Shown: positions 56,328 through 64,000 of the stretch, one piece after another | Layout of the letters: every line of letters starts with the position of its first letter | Numbering within the stretch: the first letter of the stretch is position 1 | Source of the DNA: Lonicera japonica | Taxonomy: Eukaryota; Streptophyta; Magnoliopsida; Dipsacales; Caprifoliaceae | DNA: 64,000 nucleotides | Direction of reading: 5' to 3' | NCBI GenBank assembly: GCA_021464415.1 | Contig: JAKCWG010000011.1 | Span: 124,001-188,000, forward strand | The notes under the pieces: generated by a model | The model's database searches: none | What the model saw: only the letters and a program-made list of their open reading frames with translations | Told to the model about the DNA's origin: nothing | Program-made: the position numbers and the translations under genes

Positions 56328-59300
56328 TGTGACGCCCCGAATGCCGTTCTGAGATTTTCACCTCCGAGACTCGGTTAATCACGGATGCCGTGCGTGACGG
56401 CGGGTTTTAAATTAAAACAATCCACAACTTTTAAAAACTTTACTTTAATAAAAGCATGATCTTAAGAAGTCCGGATTTAGAAAACTTTGGCATGTGGAGT
56501 TCATTTCATTAATAAACCTTCCTGTAACATTTAAAACCACATTCCATAAAAGTAGAATCACATCAAACCACATTTAAATCAACTCCACATATGAAAACCA
56601 TCAATACAAGTTTACAATGCCAATCGTTTATCAAGTCAAAGTCCATACATAATTATACAACAAACTCAAAAGGTTATACATATAACTTAGTCCTTGACTC
56701 AAGGACTAAAAAAAAGTAATGGACACCAGAGGCTCTATAGACGAGTACCATGAGCCAATCCCGAAGCCCGACCTGCAAAACTGGGGAAAGGAGGGAATGA
56801 GCCAAATCCGGGCTCAGTGGGAACTATATACATATAGAAAATATTTGTTTTACCCATTTGCAATGGTTTGAAAACTGTGCAGTGCAATGCAACCTACACT
56901 CGCATGCATACGGACCCACTAGGATACCCATCCTAGCCACTAGATACTAACTACCCAACTAACCGATCACAACAGTAAATATTCCATAGATGTACCTCTC
57001 ACGTGTTCCCACATTACTAAGAAATCGCCAATCCAAGGTCATTTCGTTTTAATGCTAGCTCCCTAAGGTTCGTCGCGTCTTAGTGGATTAGTTCTACAGC
57101 TTGTGTCGGCTACCCATGCCTACAACGAAAGTCAATAGCTATAGGCCAAGTATTTGTTGTTTCCACTTTAATTATAATTTATTATGAATTGTATACTTGG
57201 CCAGCTAATAGGCTTTTAGCTTAAGATCATTCGTCTAAGCGTCATATTACGGCGTTCTCTTAGTAGGCTATTTCGTTAGTTATGATTTCCCTTTCAATTA
57301 TTAGTGCTTTAGGTTCATTATGATCTAGCTATCAAGCCTCATGAATGACACTTACTCCCACGTCCATATTCTATATCCAAGGCTCACAGTTATCATCTCT
57401 TTCCACTTTATATTTAATACATTATGAAAGGCTCGATAGTTCTTTATGTGTACCACGCCTGTCTAATAGTGTTTGCCTATGTCCCTACATCATTTATATT
57501 ATAGCCAAGGTAACATACATAAATTTATACGAGACATAATACGATACGATGCAATAATAATAACATAATCAACAATCTCATAATAGCACTCGTATCACGT
57601 CTCCAGCATAATGCCTCAGTTTCACCCCGTGGTCAGTCCAGGCCCAGAACAACGGATCCCGAAGACTCCGATACTCTTGTCCATGTCTCCTCCGAGTGGG
57701 GAGTGGCTCAGGGACTTGGTTCTCTAAGTAGGTCATTCGGAGATAAACCTCAAGACATTTTCCCAGGAATGACACTCCGAATAGTTAACGAGGAGAACAC
57801 CTCATACAAGCCATCTCGACACTCCGGAAAGAACTACACCAGGCGATACCCTAACAGGGTAATGACCATTAGTAGCCCAACTACTTCCCGGGAAACTCAC
57901 CATTGGGAAAGTAGTGGCACACGGGACCTGCTCCGCTGTCGGGGAAACTCATCTAACCGAGAATACTTAGTCCTGTCGGAAGGCAAGATACCTAGAGTGG
58001 GCTCTCCTTTGTGGACACACACAACCACCGGCGGAGTCACCGACTTCATTTTCCCTGTGAACGGTTTAGGGCCTTTTCACCCACGGGCGGCAATAGGCGG
58101 CCCTCCTTCGAGTCACGGGGAGCTACCCGGTGCTCGGTACATCGTCATACCCAGCCCATACGTGTGATCGTAACAACAGGAATATCTCGATTCCTCACGT
58201 AGCAATGTATACAATCAATTATTTATCACACGTATGGCTAACAATATGTGTATATATATAATCACACAATTGTCATCATTACATAATCATCGTTATCGAT
58301 AGCCTCACTATCACGTTTGTATTCCATGGCCTTATAGCCAATTAGGTCATATTCGACATTTCCCAATGTCTAACGTATCAATTGTATAAAACCAAGATCG
58401 TATACCACTTATAAGGGTTTTCGGGTCATTCTAGCCAGCCAAGCATTGATTATTGTGGTTCTAGTTCAACCGGCATATAATTACGGCTCTCCTAGCCATA
58501 TATACTCAAAGTCAAGGCAACCCATGCCCGCCAAGTTATAGTTATTACACTCCTAGAGTATATCGTAGGTGTACTCTCGTAACTATAGCTAATAAGGTCC
58601 ATACAGGACATTAGTCTCAAGGATTAGTGTATATCGTTCCCATCTAAGTGGGTTTCTAGTGCAAATTCGAGGATAATGTTCTACACTTGAAACTAGGGGC
58701 ATATCTACATATATCTACCTCTTATAACCCAAAACTAACCCTAATACAATCACAAATCCCGAAATCTCCTTTAGCCTAGTTCATACCTTAGGCTACCATG
58801 TGGGTATAAGGTGTATATGAGAGAATAAGGTTCATAGCATGGTAAGAAATGATAATTCATGGTATATGTATGATAATCTAACCATCAAACACACTCAATT
58901 CCCAAAACCCCAAAATTCCTAGGCTTAACATGTATGTATGAGATGGGTCTTGATGAATCATATCATATATAAGTCAAAACATGGATTAAATGCTCAAAAC
59001 ATGTAATAGATGCAAGAACCCATCAATATCTAATGCCAATCAAAAATTAATCCAGCCCAACCCTATGAACATGCATACAACCTAGGGTTTTTGTAGAAAA
59101 TCCCCAATTTAAATACAAATTGCTAATACAACAAGTAAAAGTTTGTAAAGGAAGTTTTGTACTAGTGTTCCCTCCTGATTGAAGCTTAATCGAGGTGTTG
59201 AAGATGCGTAGACATCGTATCACATAACCCAAGCTCGCCTCTTAGCTCCACGTGCGAAGACGAAGGTGGAAGACGATGAATAGTGACATATGAGGTGTTT

Positions 59301-59921
59301 TGGAACTCAAATATTGGAAAGGGTGAGAGATGTATGGAATATATTGTCTCTCTCTCTCTAGATCTCCCTCAAGTCTCTCCCTCACTCCCCTTGATGTTGT
59401 GTGTTCGAAAATGGAGAGTTTGGGGTGTTAAATGGCTTAAAAACGGGTCAAATACGCTCAAAACTGACTTACTGGTGAACCATGATCGATCATGGCCCTT
59501 CCATGATCGATCATGGAAGTCACTACAACAGCAAATGACTTTCTGAGCCCAAAACGGACCTCGAAATGGCTGAATCTCAACTCGGCCCAAACACGAAAGT
59601 TGTAGAGGGAAAAGAAATGAAGACGTGGCCTAAAACGGAGAGTCGTTTGAACATCGGATGAAGAAGTTATGGCCTCTCAAAGTTGGCCAAAAATTGACGA
59701 ATCGCGAAAAGACGAAACACGCGATTATCGCCTCGGTTTCGATCCGATCCACTCGAATCACTAAACGAACACTCAAGTGAGTGGAAGGAGGCTAATATGA
59801 CCAATAAGGAGTGATAGAACATTATGAGGCTCTCCGAATGAGAAATTCACCACCCGAGGTGAACTAAGCTGATGAATGAAAGCAACCACGAGGAAACGAA
59901 AGAAAGGGGTGTTACAGTATA
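56323..59921 (-). mobile_element. Solo LTR, Tekay-like, 3.6 kb
   Basis: LTR 56328-59916 (3589 bp), perfect GTATA duplications at 56323-56327 and 59917-59921. On the - strand it starts TGTAACACCCCTTTC and ends GGCATTCGGGGCGTCACA. Two perfect CCATGATCGATCATGG palindromes (59480-59495, 59501-59516) lie where other LTRs have their palindrome block, next to TC-rich leader sequence (59346-59360). The GC-rich frame at 57703-58167 is LTR sequence, not a gene. The insertion hit the donor-like GTGAGTAT of the host element's leader. Confidence 0.9.
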
Positions 59922-59965
59922 TCAATATTTTGAGTGACAAACAGGAGCGGTAAAATTAGAGTGAC

Positions 59966-60319
59966 ATATCTTTATAGTGATATACTAAAAGCCATGATTT
60001 TAGTATTATTAGTTTTGATATGTTATATAGACTCGATTTTGCTATTTTAGTGAGAATCTTTATGGGCAATGGTTGCATTATATTATTTATTTAAATATTG
60101 TGCATGTGTGTGTCTTTTATTTCATATAGTAGATGATTTGGTGTGTAAAGTATAGCTTACACGCAGAGGATCATATCATTGGTTCTTGTTGATTATAAGT
60201 TTATTAGTTCACGGTCTCAGATGGAATTGGATAACCATCGGTAGGATTGTAGCACAAGTTTTAGTAGTTTATCTTGACTACAGGAAACGGTATAGTTTTA
60301 ACTCGTTGTGCTAGTACAC
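59966..60319 (+). repeat. Copia-type LTR 5' fragment
   Basis: TAGTGATATACTAAAAGCC to GTGCTAGTACAC, near-identical to the start of the LTR at 61698 (61704-61738 and 62127-62430 around the Cassandra insertion). Cut by Tekay-like sequence at 60320. Confidence 0.7.
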
Positions 60320-61697
60320 TGTGACGCCCCGAATCCCGTTCCGAGATTTTTACCTCCGGAACCCGGTTATTCACGGATGCCATGCGCGATGGCGGGTTTA
60401 AAATATAAAAATAACAACCTTTTAAAAATCTTTTTCTTGTATAAAACTTGATCCGTTTGGAAAACCCTTTTTTTAAATTTTCAGCATGAGGAGTTCGTTT
60501 GAACAACAATCCGCCCTGTAAAATTTGAACCATTTTCATACAAACGAAAATTCAAATCACAAATCCTCCAACGAGGTCCCAATCCAAGTTAAAATACTAT
60601 ACACCATTCTCAATAACTTAAATTTTGAATTATACAAACGATCTTTAAAACTAGTAAACGATAAGCCGTTTATGAACGACTATAAATGTCTAAGGTAATC
60701 AGAGATCCTATACTTCACGATTGTGCCATCCCCCGAGATATACATGCAAAACTGGGTTGGAAAATGGGAGTGAGCCAAACATGGGCTCAATGGAAACTAT
60801 ATAGGTTGTATATATAAAAATATACGTTGCGGAAAGAATGCATGTGAGGTATAGTAATGAAAGTAATTTAATTTGTAATAAAAATCATATTATGACATGC
60901 TTGCCAATGCTTTCCCTTCCCTGACATATCAGAAGATATACACTCAATTAAAAATACAATTGAAAGCTAGTTACAAACATAATATAGCTATAAACCACAC
61001 ACATAATGTGAAAGAAATATCGTTCAGATACAAATAGCCTTCAGTAAGATATATAAAAATCCGTTAGCTAGTTTATACAACGTGGCATCTTAATTGTATC
61101 GTCTAAAAACCTCTCGCTCTTTCTCGGCGATCATCTCAAAACTCGCAACTATCCAAGCGTATGCTGGGTCTGCATTTCGTGGCCTTTCACCTATGTGGCA
61201 GCAAGGCCTCTTGTTCGTTTCTGTGCACGGTTTTGGGTTTTTCACCTAGGGGCACTCAGTCCCAACTTACGGCCCCAACCTTTAGAGACCAACCTGGGAC
61301 CTACCATGGACTAGCGCAACCATGTATGTGTACAAGTCAAATCACTCAAGTAACAAGCCCACAAGCGAGTAATTGTGCCGGATAACTAATAATAAGGTTC
61401 ATTTCAAACCCATCAACTAGCCAACAAGAGTAAAAGTATTGAAAAGCTATCTTTATTTCAAACATATACTTAATACACCCAAACTTGTATAAAGATTCTA
61501 ATTATCGCTTACAAAAGCACGGAATATCATAAATCTATATGTTTGGCTCAAAGATACGTTCAACATATATATATATATATATACATCTAGAATACAGGTA
61601 TATACACATATATATACATCTAATCGTATCCCTCCAGGACGATTCTTAAATCACGTAGCCACTAAGGCTACACGCAACAAGGAAATCACCAAATGGT
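60320..61697 (-). repeat. Tekay-like LTR fragment (3' part, - orientation)
   Basis: Starts TGTGACGCCCCGAATCCCGTT and contains the conserved GGCCTCTTGTTCG, CTGTGCACGG and TTTAGAGACCAACC block (61190-61290). It ends abruptly at the copia LTR start at 61698; the promoter side is missing. An AT run lies at 61565-61582. Confidence 0.75.
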
Positions 61698-63389
61698 TGT
61701 TAGAGTGATATACTAAAAGCCATAATTTTATTATTATTTGTGACGCCCTGAGTGATGAGTACTCCCTTGTGTGGAGGAATGGTAGCTCGAGCGATGAGTA
61801 CTCCCTTGTGTGGAGGAATGGTAGCTCAAAGGGGGCATCCCACACCGGAAGTTGGGGGATCCTTGGAGACCCATATAAGTAAGATATGGTCGCTAATTAA
61901 GTACGAGGCCTTTTGGGTAGCTCACTGGCTTCGGATCCCATAAGAACTCCGAAGTTAAGCGTGCTTGGACCAGAGAAATCCAGGGATGGGTGACCCCCTG
62001 GGAAGCTGGTCGTGAGCTCCCAGAGACAAAGCCGTGAGGGTAGATGTCCTGGGGCTGAGGCCTGGCTAGGACGCTACCCAGAGCGGACAATATCGTACTG
62101 AGGTGCGACCGAGTCGTTACATTATTGGTTTTGATATATAGACTCAGTTTTGCTATTTTAGTGAGAATCTTTATGGGCATTGGTTGCATTATATTATTTA
62201 TTTAAATATTGTGCATGTGTGTGTCTTTTATTCCATATAGTAGATGATTTTGTGTGTAAAGTATAGCTTACACACAGAGGATCATATCATTGGTTCTTGT
62301 GGAATATAAGTTCATTGGTTCACGATCTTAGATGGAATTGGACAGCCATCAGTAGGATTGTAGCACAAGTTTTAGTAGTTTATCTTGACTATAGAAAACG
62401 GTACAATTTTAACTCGTTGTGCTAGTACACTTTGTGTGTATTGAATAGGAGCAATTTGGGTTAATTGTTTTTATACTGACTATATAAAACAATTTAAAAT
62501 CCCATGGTTATTATGATTACTTATGCTCTTAATCTTAAAATAATTAATAGACATATATATGTAGTGTTTGTTGTTTTGACTCATTAAAAGTGAGATTCAT
62601 TTATGGATCAATAATCTTCGTGAATTGGATGGCGACAGTATATGTATGATGAATATAAATTATTGACGGAATCCACGTCCCGGTATAGGAATTGATGATA
62701 ACCCCTTGGGAAGCTTATAAGTTTTGATCATGTCAAACCCTGCAGGTGGATTTTGTTAATCCGACATGTCAAATAAGTTAAGTGGTACGCTCAAGGATTA
62801 AGAAGTCATTTAAATATAATTGTCAGTAATTTAATTTTAAATGACGGTTATCTAAAATCTTAACGTGGGGAGAATAATAAGTATTTAATAACAAGGAGCT
62901 CGAAATATAATTTTGAGATAAGGACGGGAGTGCAATTATAATTCTTTAGTGGTGTGAATTATAATTTATGGAAGGAATCAATTCTTAGTCGAATTAGGAT
63001 TCCAGTTTTCCATAATAAGCCTAAACACTTATTTCTCCTGAGGGTCCCTATCGTAGCCTTACATATATGCCAGCCTTTCCTCTTCTCTCGACACAATAAT
63101 TCTCACGAATTTAGGGTTTGTGCCGTAGAGAGTAGAGAAGGAGATCATGGTGATACCGCAGCCCACACTCGGTACAGGATTGCATGATGAAAGGAATATG
63201 ATAGAAGATCTTGAGGTTCTATTGAGCCCGTGTTCTCGATTCATCTCCACCAACCCCTAATCGTGCTAAGACGAGATCAAACCAGAGAGATCTCGAAGGT
63301 AAAATCCAATTCCGCTCTAGGATTATACATAAAAAAAATTGTTCGGTCTATACGCAATATTAAACGATTCTGGAACTAAGTTTCCATCA
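61698..63389 (+). repeat. Copia-type LTR, nearly complete
   Basis: Starts TGTTAGAGTGATATAC, ends AAGTTTCCATCA, followed by a primer-site-like ATGGTATGTTATGG. Without the Cassandra insertion it is about 1.3 kb. It contains GGAAGGAATCAATTC (62971) and an AGAGAGTAGAGAAGGAG leader (63125-63142). No internal coding domain follows in the remaining 600 bp. Confidence 0.65.
61734..62126 (+). mobile_element. Cassandra solo LTR
   Basis: LTR 61739-62121 (383 bp), perfect TTATT duplications (61734-61738, 62122-62126). The 5S-like block is at about 61932-62010 (GGATCCCATAAGAACTCC, GAAGTTAAGCGTGCTTGG, GGGATGGGTGACC). It has an internal duplication of about 39 bp near its start (GAGTGATGAGTACTCCC and GAGCGATGAGTACTCCC). 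Confidence 0.92.
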
Positions 63390-64000
63390 ATGGTATGTTA
63401 TGGTGCCCAAATCCATGTAAATATATATATATATATTAAACCTCAAACAACACATAAGAAATCTAATTCATATCTAAATAATAGAACTTTATCAAACTTA
63501 CATAAACCATGAATATATATATGTTCCAACATAAATGGTTATGTCTCATATGTATATATATAGCTAGTGAGTAAATATACATATATATACCGCAAATCAA
63601 AAGGTTGTGTCTTGTTGTACTTAAACTCACTTCGCCCAGTCCGTTAACTATTAACTTAATAAAAATACCATTCGTATGGGGAGTTTCATATATTTACATT
63701 AGATAGGCTCCAAGCCAAGTGTAACATATATATATATATATATATTATAAGCTCTAAGTTCGATACAAACTTCCCATATGACTAATGTACTTAGTTTACT
63801 CAAAATAAACTTAGAAATCTGCCCAGCGTAGTTACAGACTGGTGAGTAGTTAGCAAATCTCATAAATAAGAGGATAATAGTCAAAGTACAAAAATAACAT
63901 TGCAAACACAAGTAATTATACCCACATCATACTTTTAATTATATATATAAAACCTCATATATATATATATATATCAAAGTTACTACTTGCTATCGTACTC
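63390..64000. other. AT-rich tail of the window
   Basis: Primer-site-like bases at 63390, then AT dinucleotide runs (63422-63436, 63726-63746, 63957-63975) and no recognised gene. A copia internal region would be expected here but no gag is seen. Confidence 0.5.

Noticed and set aside
57703..58167. 154-codon GC-rich open frame
   Set aside because: It lies entirely within a solo LTR with perfect TSD and shows no domain; the same LTR region in relatives is not open.
1..64000. CRISPR array, tRNA genes, organelle insert
   Set aside because: No regularly spaced short repeats with unique spacers, no cloverleaf seen (tRNA-like words are primer sites), and no chloroplast or mitochondrial gene recognised.

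Overview
This window looks like an intergenic stretch of a large, repeat-rich plant nuclear genome, most likely a eudicot. It is AT-rich, almost every long reading frame is a broken retrotransposon domain, and many complete target-site duplications (TSDs) show layered insertions. The families seen are typical of plants: Tekay/Del-like, Tat/Ogre-like, Athila-like and CRM/Reina-like Ty3/gypsy elements, Ty1/copia, Cassandra (LTRs carrying 5S-like sequence), a Tourist-like MITE, a CACTA end and plant-mobile-domain (PMD) genes. I see no prokaryotic or organellar gene block and no CRISPR, tRNA or rRNA gene.

Layout. 0-18 kb: a broken PMD gene (exons from 1.6 to 13.5 kb) and a DUF7745-like gene (14.2-15.4 kb) on the + strand. 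They share a palindrome-rich TATA promoter and similar 3' flanks. The second lies antisense and downstream of a - strand Tat/Ogre gag-integrase remnant whose LTR (17.1-18.0 kb) carries the same palindromes. The PMD gene is split by an 8.07 kb insertion (1797-9863) with inverted LTR arms, which holds a young non-autonomous LTR element (4397-7661, TSD CTTTC). A Cassandra inverted-LTR insertion (10195-10757, TSD TGGTA) sits in a PMD intron. 18-28 kb: Athila gag fragment, Tourist MITE (TSD TTA), - strand copia pol, a 2.6 kb solo LTR (TSD TGGCA), a Tat LTR with a leader minisatellite, and a probable copia-type LTR. 28.6-29.9 kb: the only convincing host gene, a two-exon, 104-residue secreted Cys-rich peptide on the - strand with TATA box and poly(A) signals.

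31-50 kb: Tekay-like and Tat-like LTRs, a second Cassandra LTR, and a decayed Tekay element (5' LTR 38161, RT 42.2 kb, RNase H and integrase 47-48.4 kb, 3' LTR 48867) interrupted by a Tat leader/LTR and by the 5' end of a CRM/Reina-like element. 50-64 kb: a CACTA left end, a complete 2.5 kb Tekay-like LTR with its polypurine tract, a second copy of the non-autonomous family split by a 3.6 kb solo LTR (TSD GTATA), and a copia LTR hit by a Cassandra solo LTR (TSD TTATT).

The most interesting signals are four. (1) Nearly every LTR, of unrelated lineages, has a promoter-side module of short palindromes repeated 2-6 times, with a palindrome sequence that differs between copies while the flanks are conserved; the Tat LTR and the antisense genes beside it share one palindrome. 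(2) Two insertions have both ends formed by the LTR 3' end (inverted LTRs), both inside the same PMD gene. (3) A non-autonomous LTR family with an unfamiliar 311-residue acidic ORF shares leader sequence with the CRM/Reina-like element nearby. (4) The small secreted-peptide gene. All readings come from inspection of the sequence; no database search was possible.
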